Positions 49,758 through 57,866 of a stretch of 64,000 bases of DNA are shown piece by piece. Below the pieces are notes generated by a model. The model did no database searches and was not told the DNA's origin. It worked only from the letters and a program-made list of their open reading frames with translations. The stretch covers positions 6,361,501 through 6,425,500 of the forward strand of contig NZ_JAJOZB010000001.1 of assembly GCF_023701745.1 (NCBI RefSeq), in the 5' to 3' direction. The translations under genes were made by a program, and so were the position numbers. The DNA comes from Streptomyces sp. RKAG293 (GTDB lineage: Bacteria > Actinomycetota > Actinomycetes > Streptomycetales > Streptomycetaceae). The stretch's first letter is position 1. Every line of letters begins with the position of its first letter.

Positions 49758-51466
49758 GGACTCCGGAAGCGGCTCCCGGGGAGCCGCGCCGCGGGACCCC
49801 GGTGAGGGTCCGGCGGCGCGCCCCGCGGGCCGCCGCGGTGCGGCTCGGTCTGATGGCCGTGCCCACCGCGTTCTTCGCGGTCTTCTTCGCCTATCCGGTG
49901 GCCGCCATCGTCACCCGGGGGCTGCGCGAGGGCGGCCGGTGGCGGTTCGGCCGGATCGGCGAGGTGCTGACCGACCCGGAGATCCTGCGGGTGCTGTGGT
50001 TCACCGCGTGGCAGGCGGTCGTCTCGACCGGGCTGACGCTGCTGATCGCGCTCCCGGCGGCGTATGTCTTCGCCCGCTTCGAGTTCCCCGGCAAGCGGCT
50101 GCTGCGGGCGGTGGTGGCGGTGCCGTTCGTGCTGCCCACGGTGGTGGTCGGCTCGGCGTTCCTGGCGCTGCTGGGCCGCGGCGGCATGCTCGACGACCTG
50201 TGGGGCGTCCGGCTGGACACCACCGTGTGGGCGATCCTGCTCGCGCACGTCTTCTTCAACTTCGGTGTCGTCGTCCGGTCCGTCGGCGGGCTGTGGTCGC
50301 AGCTCGACCCGCGCCAGGAGGAGGCCGCCCGGGTGCTGGGCGCCGGCCGCTTCGAGGCGTGGCGCCGGGTGACGCTGCCGGCGCTGGGGCCTGCCGTGGC
50401 AGCCGCCGCGCTGATGGTCTTCCTCTTCACCTTCACGTCCTTCGGCGTGATCCAGATCCTCGGCGGGCCGAAGTACTCCACGCTGGAAGTGGAGATCTAC
50501 CAGCAGACCGCGCAGTTCCTCGACCTGCCGACGGCCGCCGTGCTCACCCTCGTGCAGTTCGCGGCGGTCGCCACGATCCTCGCGCTGCACGCCTGGACGG
50601 TGCGCCGCCGGGAGAGCACCCTGAAGCTCGTCGATGCCGCGCACACCTCGCGGCGGCCGCGCGGCGCGGCCCAGTGGGCGCTGCTGTGGGCGGTGCTGGC
50701 CGTGATCGTCCTGCTGATCCTGGTGCCGCTCGGCGTCCTGGTGGCGCGGTCGCTGGACGGGCCCGACGGCTACGGGCTCACCTTCTACCGGGCGCTGCTC
50801 TCGGTCCCGGAGACCGGCGGCACCTTCGTCGTCGCGCCCATCGAGGCGGTCTGGAACTCCCTGCAGTACGCGGCGGTGGCCACGCTCATCGCGCTGCTGG
50901 TGGGCGGCCTCGCCGCCGCCGCGCTGACCCGGCGCGCCGGCAGGCTGGTGCGGGGCTTCGACGCGCTGCTGATGCTGCCGCTGGGCACCTCGGCGGTGAC
51001 CGTCGGCTTCGGCTTCCTCATCACCCTCGACGAGCCCCCGCTGGATCTGCGGTCGACGTGGCTGCTGGTGCCGCTGGCGCAGGCGCTGGTCGGTGTGCCG
51101 TTCGTGGTCCGCACGATGCTGCCCGTGCTGCGCGCCGTCGACGAACGGCTGCGGGAGGCGGCGGCGGTGCTGGGCGCCTCGCCGTGGCGGGCCTGGCGCG
51201 AGGTGGACCTGCCGCTGGTGCGGCGGGCGCTGCTGATCGCGGCGGGCTTCGCGTTCGCCGTCTCGCTCGGCGAGTTCGGCGCGACCGTCTTCATCGCGCG
51301 GCCCGACAACCCGACCCTGCCGGTGGCGGTGGCCCGGCTCCTCGGGCGCGCCGGGGAGCTCAACTACGGGCAGGCGATGGCCCTGAGCACCGTTCTGATG
51401 CTGGTGTGCGCGGGCGCGCTGCTGGCACTGGAGCGGCTGCGCACCGACCGTTCAGGAGAGTTCTAG
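49733..51466 (+). CDS. thiP: Thiamine ABC transporter, fused permease
   Basis: A 577-residue inner-membrane permease with two homologous six-helix halves, as in ThiP/FbpB-type transporters. Each half ends in an EAA-like loop that contacts the ATPase: QEEAARVLGAGRFEAWRRVT in the first and REAAAVLGASPWRAWREVDL in the second. The start ATG at 49733 lies inside the thiB end (overlap 25 bases). Alternative GTG codons just upstream cannot be excluded. The stop is directly adjacent to the ATG of the ATPase gene, so the three genes form one operon under the TPP riboswitch. Confidence 0.92.
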   Translation: MVLARPEVGTPEAAPGEPRRGTPVRVRRRAPRAAAVRLGLMAVPTAFFAVFFAYPVAAIVTRGLREGGRWRFGRIGEVLTDPEILRVLWFTAWQAVVSTGLTLLIALPAAYVFARFEFPGKRLLRAVVAVPFVLPTVVVGSAFLALLGRGGMLDDLWGVRLDTTVWAILLAHVFFNFGVVVRSVGGLWSQLDPRQEEAARVLGAGRFEAWRRVTLPALGPAVAAAALMVFLFTFTSFGVIQILGGPKYSTLEVEIYQQTAQFLDLPTAAVLTLVQFAAVATILALHAWTVRRRESTLKLVDAAHTSRRPRGAAQWALLWAVLAVIVLLILVPLGVLVARSLDGPDGYGLTFYRALLSVPETGGTFVVAPIEAVWNSLQYAAVATLIALLVGGLAAAALTRRAGRLVRGFDALLMLPLGTSAVTVGFGFLITLDEPPLDLRSTWLLVPLAQALVGVPFVVRTMLPVLRAVDERLREAAAVLGASPWRAWREVDLPLVRRALLIAAGFAFAVSLGEFGATVFIARPDNPTLPVAVARLLGRAGELNYGQAMALSTVLMLVCAGALLALERLRTDRSGEF

Positions 51467-52507
51467 ATGACCCAGTCCTCCACTCCGCTGCTGCGGCTCG
51501 ACGGTGTGACGGTCCGGTTCGGGGAGCGCGCGGCGCTCGACGCCGTGGACCTGGAGGTCGCCGCGCACGAGACGGTGTGCGTCCTGGGCCCCAGCGGCAG
51601 CGGCAAGTCCACCCTGCTGCGCGCGGTGGCCGGGCTGCAGGAGGTGGACGCCGGGCGGGTGCTGCTGGACGGCCGCGACCAGGCGGGCGTTCCCACCCAC
51701 CGGCGCGGTCTCGGCCTGATGTTCCAGGACCACCAGCTCTTCCCGCAGCGGGACGTCGGCGGCAACGTCGCCTTCGGACTGCGGATGCGCGGGACCCGCC
51801 GCGACGAGGCGGACCGCACGGTCGCCGGACTGCTCGACATGGTGGGCCTGCCCGGCGCGCAGCGGCGGGCCATCGCCGCGCTGTCCGGCGGTGAGCAGCA
51901 GCGCGTCGCGCTGGCCCGCGCGCTGGCCCCCGAGCCGAAGCTGCTGATGCTGGACGAGCCGCTCGGTCAGCTCGACCGCGGTCTGCGGGAGCGGCTCGTC
52001 GTCGAACTGCGCCAGCTGTTCGGCCGGCTCGGCACGACGGTGCTGGCCGTCACCCACGACCAGGGCGAGGCGTTCGCGCTCGCCGACCGGGTCGTGGTCA
52101 TGCGCGACGGTCTGATCGCGCAGACCGGCACCCCGCTGGAGGTGTGGCAGCGGCCCGCCTCCGAGTTCGTGGCCCGCTTCCTCGGCTTCGACAACGTCGT
52201 CGAGGCGACCGTGCACGGCGAGGCGGCCGACACCCCGTGGGGCAAGGTGCCGGTGCAGCCCGGCGCACCCCAGGGGCCGTGCCGGCTGCTGGTCCGCCCC
52301 GCCGGGGTGCGGCTGACCGGCGTCCGCGACGGGCTGCCCTGCACGGTGACGGCCAGGACGTTCCGCGGTGACCTGGTCACCCTGCTGCTGCGCCCGGTGG
52401 ACGGGCCGCCGCTGGAGGCGGCCTGCTCGCTGCGGGACGCGCCGGAGGCCGGCACCGAGGTGGGCGTCGCCTTCACCGCTCAGGACGTCGTGGTCCTCAG
52501 CGTCTAG
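51467..52507 (+). CDS. thiQ: Thiamine ABC transporter, ATP-binding protein
   Basis: A 346-residue ABC ATPase energising thiamine uptake. Walker A VCVLGPSGSGKSTLLRAVAG, Q-loop LGLMFQDHQLFPQRDV, signature LSGGEQQRVALARALAPEP, Walker B LLMLDEPLGQLD and H-loop VTHDQGEAFALADR are all intact. A C-terminal regulatory TOBE-like domain (about 240–346: VRPAGVRLTGVRDGLPCTVT and TARTFRGDLVTLLLRPVDG) is present, which is longer than E. coli ThiQ. It starts at the base after the thiP stop. The next gene is convergent and ends 6 bases away. Confidence 0.93.
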   Translation: MTQSSTPLLRLDGVTVRFGERAALDAVDLEVAAHETVCVLGPSGSGKSTLLRAVAGLQEVDAGRVLLDGRDQAGVPTHRRGLGLMFQDHQLFPQRDVGGNVAFGLRMRGTRRDEADRTVAGLLDMVGLPGAQRRAIAALSGGEQQRVALARALAPEPKLLMLDEPLGQLDRGLRERLVVELRQLFGRLGTTVLAVTHDQGEAFALADRVVVMRDGLIAQTGTPLEVWQRPASEFVARFLGFDNVVEATVHGEAADTPWGKVPVQPGAPQGPCRLLVRPAGVRLTGVRDGLPCTVTARTFRGDLVTLLLRPVDGPPLEAACSLRDAPEAGTEVGVAFTAQDVVVLSV

Positions 52508-52513
52508 CCGCGC

Positions 52514-53647
52514 TCATCGACCGGTGGCGGAGGCGGTGAGCCGGGCCAGCGCCTCCGGTGCCTCGTCGACGGAGTCGACCAGGGCGATACGGGCCGCCAT
52601 GGGGCGGTCCTTCGCCAGTGCTTCGAGCAGCGGCCAGGTGGGCAGGTCGCGGGTCCAGTGCTCGCGGTTCACCAGCACCATCGGGGTCGGGACGCCCCGG
52701 GAACCGTAGTAGTTCGGCGTCGCGTTGTCGAAGATCTCCTGGACGGTGCCGGCCGCGCCCGGCAGGAAGATCACGCCGGCGGTGCAGCGGGCCAGCAGCC
52801 CGTCCTCGCGCACCGCGTTGGCGAAGTACTTGGCGATGTGCGAGGCGAAGGCGTTCGGCGGCTCATGGCCGTAGAACCAGGTCGGGATGCCGACGGACGG
52901 GCCGCCGTCCGGCCAGCGCTCCCGGACGGCGAACGCGGCCGACGCCCAGTCGCCGATCGACGGGGTGAACAACGGCGCCCTGGCCACCGTCCGCAGCGCC
53001 TCGCCGAGCACCTCGTCCCCGAACGGGGCCGTGTAGGCGCCCAGGTTCGCCGCCTCCATGGCGCCCGGGCCGCCCCCGGTGGCGACGGTCAGCCCCGAGC
53101 GGGCCAGCGTCCGGCCGAGGAGTGCGGCGCCCGCGTACGCGTCCTTGCCGCGCGCCATCGCGTGACCGCCCATGACGCCGACCACCCGCTCGCCGGCGAG
53201 CAGTTCGTCGAGCGCGTCCGAGACGGCGTCGTCGTGGATGCTGCGCAGCATCGACGCGAGTATGTCGCCGCCGGCCCGGGTCCGCTGGAACCACTCGTAG
53301 GCGCGGGCGTCCGGAGTCGTCTCATACCCCGCGGGCAGCCCTTCGTAGAGCGCCTCGGGTGTGTACAGCGTGCCCCGGTACGGATCGAAGGGAAGGTACG
53401 GGACCGGCGGGAACACCATCGCCCCGTGCGCCCGGACGTGGGCGAGCGCGGCGGGCTCCATGGGGCAGCCCAGGAACACCGCCCCCGCCGCGTCCAGGGC
53501 CAGCAGCGCGGCCGTACGGTCCGTCAGATCGACGGCCTGCAGGCGGTATCCGGCGAGCGAGCCGGTGGCGGCCACCCGGTCGAACTCCGCGGGTGATTCG
53601 ATCTCGTGGTCAGGGGCGCCGCTGTGCGGCGTGGAGTCGGTCAGCAC
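52514..53647 (-). CDS. LOG-family protein (nucleotide-5'-monophosphate phosphoribohydrolase fold)
   Basis: A 377-residue protein whose C-terminal two-thirds has the Rossmann fold of LOG/YgdH proteins: VVGVMGGHAMARGKDAYAGA, SGLTVATGGGPGAMEAANLG and the motif region TAGVIFLPGAAGTVQEIFDN. Known LOG enzymes release cytokinin bases from nucleotides or cleave AMP. The PGGxGTxxE motif is altered here to PGAAGTVQE, so activity may differ. An N-terminal part of about 130 residues is unlike LOG proteins. The start is GTG. It is convergent with thiQ and unlinked to it. Confidence 0.75.
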   Translation of the reverse strand: MLTDSTPHSGAPDHEIESPAEFDRVAATGSLAGYRLQAVDLTDRTAALLALDAAGAVFLGCPMEPAALAHVRAHGAMVFPPVPYLPFDPYRGTLYTPEALYEGLPAGYETTPDARAYEWFQRTRAGGDILASMLRSIHDDAVSDALDELLAGERVVGVMGGHAMARGKDAYAGAALLGRTLARSGLTVATGGGPGAMEAANLGAYTAPFGDEVLGEALRTVARAPLFTPSIGDWASAAFAVRERWPDGGPSVGIPTWFYGHEPPNAFASHIAKYFANAVREDGLLARCTAGVIFLPGAAGTVQEIFDNATPNYYGSRGVPTPMVLVNREHWTRDLPTWPLLEALAKDRPMAARIALVDSVDEAPEALARLTASATGR

Positions 53648-53720
53648 CGCTGCACCCTAGCGGCAGGGACCGCACGTGCGACGGGTGCTGGAAGGGCGGA
53701 CGGGAGTTCGACGACCCGAC

Positions 53721-54872
53721 CTAGACCGCCAGCGGCGACGACGCGAGCTGCGCGATGAGGACGGTCAGCGGGATGACGACCACCAGCACCACCGCGCAGC
53801 GCAGTCCGGCGGCGGCGCGCAGCAGGCTCGCGGGGACGCCGAGCTGGACGAGGGCGGTGGTGGAGTGCTCGCGGGTGCGGCGGGCTTCGAGCGCGGCGGT
53901 GAGCACGGTCCCGAGCGCGCAGACCGTGATCAGGGCGGCGGCGAAGCCGGTGAGCGGGCCGAGTTCACGGTCGCCGGTGCCGTAGAGCTCCAGCGCGGCC
54001 AGCGCTCCGGCCGTGACGGCGCACAGCACGCCGATCGGGCGGCCGATCCGGCGCGACTCCTCCTGGAGGGTGCGGCCCGCGAGCAGCCGCAGGGCGCCGG
54101 GGCGGTGGAGGCTCAGCAGCCGTCCGCAGGCGTGGACCAGGCCGGGACCGGCCAGGACCATGCCGGCCGCGGTCAGCGCCCAGCCGGCCAGCACGGTCGG
54201 GGCGGCGCTGCCGAGGCCGCCGGGCAGCGGCAGCAGGTCCGTGGCGGTCGAGCGGCTCAGGTTGTCGGCGGTCACCTCGATGGCGAGGCCGATGGCGGTG
54301 AGCGCGGCGCCCCACGGCAGGCCGGCGGGGGCGGTCACCGCGGAGAGCGCGCCCGGGTCGTCCGCGTCGGCCGACGCCGGAGCCGCGGGGGCGGCCCGGC
54401 GCGGCCACAGACTGGCGGCGCTGGCCGCCGCGGCGAGCAGCGGTACGGCGGCGAGCAGCGTCAGCGCGCCCGCGACGGGCAGCGGGCGGTCCGAGCCGAG
54501 CGCGGTTCCGCCGCGTACCTGAAGGAAGACCAGCAGGGCGACGACGCTGCCCAGCGCGCACGTCAGCGCGGTGGTCGCGGCGGCCAGCAGCGGCACCCCG
54601 CCACGGCCGAGCCCGGCCGCGGCGAGCCCCGAGTGCAGCCGCCCGCTGGGCTCGGACCGGCTGACGGCCACCGAGAGCTGCAGGGCGGCGGCGAACGGGA
54701 CCACGCACCAGGCGAGCCGGGCGCCGGCCGCCGGCGGGTTCCCCGGGTGCCCCATGGCGTAGCCGAGCGCGGCCAGCAGCAGAAAGCCGGTGCCCGCGGA
54801 CGCGGCGGCGACCAGGAGCCGGCGGAGCAGGACCGTGGGGGCGGATCCGCGGGCTACACGGAGGCTGAGCAC
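53721..54872 (-). CDS. Membrane permease of a two-gene ABC system
   Basis: A 383-residue membrane protein with about eight to ten hydrophobic segments (for example LLVAAASAGTGFLLLAALGY, PLLAAATTALTCALGSVVAL and GFAAALITVCALGTVLTAAL) and Ala/Leu-rich composition. It lacks an EAA loop, so it resembles an FtsX/MacB-like exporter half rather than an importer. The substrate is unknown. The GTG at 54872 has GGGAGGG 9 bases upstream and overlaps the end of the ATPase gene by 19 bases. The two genes form a unit transcribed from 55582 downward. Confidence 0.8.
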   Translation of the reverse strand: MLSLRVARGSAPTVLLRRLLVAAASAGTGFLLLAALGYAMGHPGNPPAAGARLAWCVVPFAAALQLSVAVSRSEPSGRLHSGLAAAGLGRGGVPLLAAATTALTCALGSVVALLVFLQVRGGTALGSDRPLPVAGALTLLAAVPLLAAAASAASLWPRRAAPAAPASADADDPGALSAVTAPAGLPWGAALTAIGLAIEVTADNLSRSTATDLLPLPGGLGSAAPTVLAGWALTAAGMVLAGPGLVHACGRLLSLHRPGALRLLAGRTLQEESRRIGRPIGVLCAVTAGALAALELYGTGDRELGPLTGFAAALITVCALGTVLTAALEARRTREHSTTALVQLGVPASLLRAAAGLRCAVVLVVVIPLTVLIAQLASSPLAV

Positions 54873-55582
54873 GACGCGGCACCCTCCCGGTCCTGGGCGG
54901 GCATGGCGGCCGCAGGCCGCCCGTCGACCAGGGTGATGACCCGGTCGGCCGCGGCCGCCACCTCGGGATCGATGGTGGCGAGCACCACGGTGATGCCGTG
55001 CGAACGCGCGGCGCTGGTCAGCATTCGCAGGACCTGGGCGCGGTCCGCGCGGTGCAGCGGCGCGGTGGGCTCGTCGGCGAAGACCACCTCGGGGAGGGTG
55101 ACCAGGGCGCGGGCGATGGCCACCCGCTGGCGCTGCGCCTGGAGCAGCTCGGCGGGCCGTTTGCGGGCCACCGAGCCGACGTCGAGCCGGTCCAGCCACT
55201 CCTGCGCGGTGGTCTTGGCCGTGCGGTGCGGAGCGCCGCAGAGCAGCAGCGGCAGGGCGGCGTTCTCCCGGGCGGTGAGTTCCGGCAGCAGCTGCGGGGT
55301 GCCGCCGATCCAGCCGAAGCGTTCGCGGCGCAGCCGCTCGCGCGCGGCCAGCGGGAGGGTGTGCACCGGTGCGCTGTTGAACCACACCTCGCCCTGGTCG
55401 GGCAGCAACTGCCCGGCCAGGCAGCGCAGCAGGGTGGTCTTGCCGGAGCCGCGCGGCCCCAGCAGACCGAGGATCTCGCCCTCGCGCACACCCAGCGAGA
55501 CGCCGAGCAGCGCGGGAGAGCCCTGGAAGGAGTGGCGCAGGGCGCGGGCCCAGAGCACATCGTTGTCGGGCGGGGCCACCAT
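54854..55582 (-). CDS. ABC transporter ATP-binding protein with degenerate signature
   Basis: A 242-residue ATPase. Walker A LLGPRGSGKTTLLRCLAGQL, Q-loop FGWIGGTPQLLPELTARENA, Walker B VVFADEPTAPLHRADRAQVL are intact. The signature is ELLQAQRQRVAIARALVTLP, where LSGGQ is replaced by LLQAQ, and the H-loop reads VVLATIDPE, where the usual His is Ile. Both changes are predicted to weaken ATP hydrolysis, although the gene otherwise looks healthy. It pairs with the downstream permease. Confidence 0.88.
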   Translation of the reverse strand: MVAPPDNDVLWARALRHSFQGSPALLGVSLGVREGEILGLLGPRGSGKTTLLRCLAGQLLPDQGEVWFNSAPVHTLPLAARERLRRERFGWIGGTPQLLPELTARENAALPLLLCGAPHRTAKTTAQEWLDRLDVGSVARKRPAELLQAQRQRVAIARALVTLPEVVFADEPTAPLHRADRAQVLRMLTSAARSHGITVVLATIDPEVAAAADRVITLVDGRPAAAMPAQDREGAASCSASV

Positions 55583-55759
55583 TGCCGATTACCTCCGCGA
55601 GTCGTTCCCCCTGGCTCGGTCAACGAATGCGGGGGAGACCGGTCACTGCGTTGGCAGGCTAAGGATTTCCCGGACCCGATCGGGTGAGCCACGGCGCCCG
55701 GGTCGCCCGAACGGCCGCATATGACGTCTCATCCCAGGAGCCCGGCCCCGGAAACGGCG

Positions 55760-55802
55760 CGGCGCGCCGGGCGGACCCCCGGAAGGGCCGCCCGGCGCGC
55801 CG
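55760..55802 (-). terminator. 15-bp stem-loop after the aminotransferase gene
   Basis: CGGCGCGCCGGGCGG (55760–55774) and its exact reverse complement (55788–55802) flank a 13-base loop. For the minus-strand aminotransferase, which ends at 55825, it lies 22 bases past the stop. Confidence 0.8.
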
Positions 55803-55824
55803 GGGGTGGATCACCGCGGAGCGG

Positions 55825-57186
55825 TCAGAGCTTGGTCCACGCCTCGGTGAGGACGGCGCGGAGGATGCCCTCGATCTCGTCGAAGGTCTCCTGGGTGGAG
55901 ATCAGCGGCGGAGCGAGCTGGACGACCGGGTCGCCTCGGTCGTCGGCCCGGCAGTACAGACCGTTCTCGAAGAGCGCCTTCGACAGGAAGCCGTACAGGA
56001 CGCGCTCGGTCTCCTCGTCCGTGAAGGACTCCTTGGTGACCTTGTCCTTGACGAGCTCGATGCCGTAGAAGAAGCCGTTGCCGCGGACGTCACCGACGAT
56101 CGGCAGGTCGTGCAGCTTCTTCAGCGTGTTGAAGAACGCGTCCTCGTTGTCGAGCACGTGCTGGTTGAGGCCCTCGCGCTCGAAGATGTCGAGGTTCGCG
56201 ATGCCGACCGCCGCGGAGACCGGGTGGCCGCCGAACGTGTAGCCGTGCAGGAAGGTGTTGTCACCCTTGTAGAACGGCTCCGCCAGCTTGTCGGAGATGA
56301 TGCAGGCACCGATCGGGGAGTAACCCGAGGTCATGCCCTTGGCGCAGGTGATCATGTCCGGGATGTAGTCGAACTTGTCGCACGCGAACATGGTGCCGAG
56401 GCGGCCGAAGGCGCAGATGACCTCGTCGGAGACGAGCAGCACGTTGTACTTGTCGCAGATCTCGCGGACCCGCTGGAAGTACCCGGGCGGCGGCGGGAAG
56501 CAGCCGCCGGCGTTCTGTACCGGCTCCAGGAAGACACAGGCGACGGTCTCCGGGCCCTCGAACAGGATCTCCTGCTCGATCTGGTCGGCGCAGTACCGGC
56601 CGTAGGCCTCCGGGTCGTCGCCGAAGATCGGGGAGCGGTAGATGTTGGTGTTGACCACCTTGTGCGCACCGGGGACCAGCGGCTCGAAGGGAGCCTTGAG
56701 GGCCGGCAGGCCGGTGATCGACAGGGCGCCCTGCGGGGTGCCGTGGTAGGCCACCGCGCGGGAGATGACCTTGTACTTGGTCGGCTCACCCGTGAGCTTG
56801 AAGTACTGCTTGGCGAGCTTCCAGGCGGTCTCGACCGCCTCACCGCCACCCGTGGTGAAGAAGACCTTGTTCAGGTCGCCGGGGGCGTAGTTCGCCAGCC
56901 GCTCGGCCAGTTCCACGGCCTTGGGGTGGGCGTACGACCAGATGGGGAAGAAGGCCAGTTCCTGCGCCTGCTTGTACGCGGTCTCGGCGAGCTCGTGGCG
57001 GCCGTGACCGGCGTTGACCACGAACAGCCCGGAGAGGCCGTCGAGGTACTTCTTGCCCTTGTCGTCGTAGATGTACGTGCCCTCGCCGCGCACGATGGTC
57101 GGCACAGGGGCGTTCTCGTACGACGACATGCGGGTGAAGTGCATCCACAGGTGGTCGTACGCGGTCTTCGAGAGGTCCGCGTTCAT
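55825..57186 (-). CDS. Class III PLP-dependent aminotransferase (putrescine/omega-amino acid type)
   Basis: A 453-residue fold-type I aminotransferase. Conserved segments are GKKYLDGLSGLFVVNAGHGR, FFTTGGGEAVETAWKLAKQY, AYHGTPQGALSITG, CVFLEPVQNAGGCFPPPPGY, VLLVSDEVICAFGRLGTMFA and DMITCAKGMTSGYSPIGACI, where Lys about 283 binds PLP. It resembles putrescine–pyruvate or omega-amino acid–pyruvate aminotransferases. With the neighbouring aldehyde dehydrogenase, AsnC regulator and PotD, it most likely transaminates a polyamine. The exact substrate is inferred from context. It has the same strand and close spacing to the regulator gene. Confidence 0.87.
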   Translation of the reverse strand: MNADLSKTAYDHLWMHFTRMSSYENAPVPTIVRGEGTYIYDDKGKKYLDGLSGLFVVNAGHGRHELAETAYKQAQELAFFPIWSYAHPKAVELAERLANYAPGDLNKVFFTTGGGEAVETAWKLAKQYFKLTGEPTKYKVISRAVAYHGTPQGALSITGLPALKAPFEPLVPGAHKVVNTNIYRSPIFGDDPEAYGRYCADQIEQEILFEGPETVACVFLEPVQNAGGCFPPPPGYFQRVREICDKYNVLLVSDEVICAFGRLGTMFACDKFDYIPDMITCAKGMTSGYSPIGACIISDKLAEPFYKGDNTFLHGYTFGGHPVSAAVGIANLDIFEREGLNQHVLDNEDAFFNTLKKLHDLPIVGDVRGNGFFYGIELVKDKVTKESFTDEETERVLYGFLSKALFENGLYCRADDRGDPVVQLAPPLISTQETFDEIEGILRAVLTEAWTKL

Positions 57187-57188
57187 GG

Positions 57189-57686
57189 CTATCTGGTTCC
57201 CCAGGTGTAGGTCTGCTTCCGGAGCTTCAGGTAAACGAAACTCTCGGTGGTCCGCACGCCGGGCAGCGCGCGGATCCGCTTGTTGATCATTTCCAGCAGG
57301 TGGTCGTCGTCCTCGCAGACGATCTCGATCAGCAGATCGAAGGAACCCGCCGTGATGACGACGTACTCGACCTCGCCCATCTCGGCGAGGGCGTCGGCGA
57401 CCGGCTCTATGTCGCCCTCGACGTTGATGCCGACCATCGCCTGCCGACGGAATCCGACGGTGAGCGGGTCGGTCACGGCGACGATCTGCATGACGCCCTG
57501 GTCCTGCAGTTTCTGGACGCGCTGCCGCACGGCCGCCTCGGAGAGGCCTACGGCCTTGCCGATCGCGGCGTAGGGCCTGCGCCCGTCCTCCTGGAGCTGC
57601 TCGATGATCGCCTTGGAGACGGAGTCGAGCACTCCGGAGCCGTTGGTGCTCTTCGGATCCGTACTACGAGTGGCCACGGGCACCAC
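57189..57686 (-). CDS. AsnC/Lrp-family transcriptional regulator
   Basis: A 165-residue regulator with an N-terminal helix-turn-helix (DSVSKAIIEQLQEDGRRPYA, AIGKAVGLSEAAVRQRVQKL) and a C-terminal RAM domain (FRRQAMVGINVEGDIEPVAD, YVVITAGSFDLLIEIVCEDD). The position between the aminotransferase (same strand, 2 bases away) and the divergent aldehyde dehydrogenase suggests it controls both in response to an amino acid or amine. The GTG at 57686 lacks a visible ribosome-binding site, so the message may be leaderless. Confidence 0.92.
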   Translation of the reverse strand: MVPVATRSTDPKSTNGSGVLDSVSKAIIEQLQEDGRRPYAAIGKAVGLSEAAVRQRVQKLQDQGVMQIVAVTDPLTVGFRRQAMVGINVEGDIEPVADALAEMGEVEYVVITAGSFDLLIEIVCEDDDHLLEMINKRIRALPGVRTTESFVYLKLRKQTYTWGTR

Positions 57687-57866
57687 TGTGCAGGAGAGGT
57701 CGACGGTCCCGCAACCCCTGAACGATGAAATTCGTAGTTCTGGTGCTCGAATCTCACTGATTCCATCGTTCTGGGGATCTGGGTATGTCGAACACGGCAG
57801 TGATACGACTAGGCTCGATTACTCTGGAAGCGTCTCACCCATCGGACACAGGACAGGAGAGGTGCA

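Noticed and set aside
53721..55385. A single 554-codon protein combining permease and ATPase
   Set aside because: The frame runs through the ATPase gene in another phase. The permease starts at GTG 54872 with its own ribosome-binding site.
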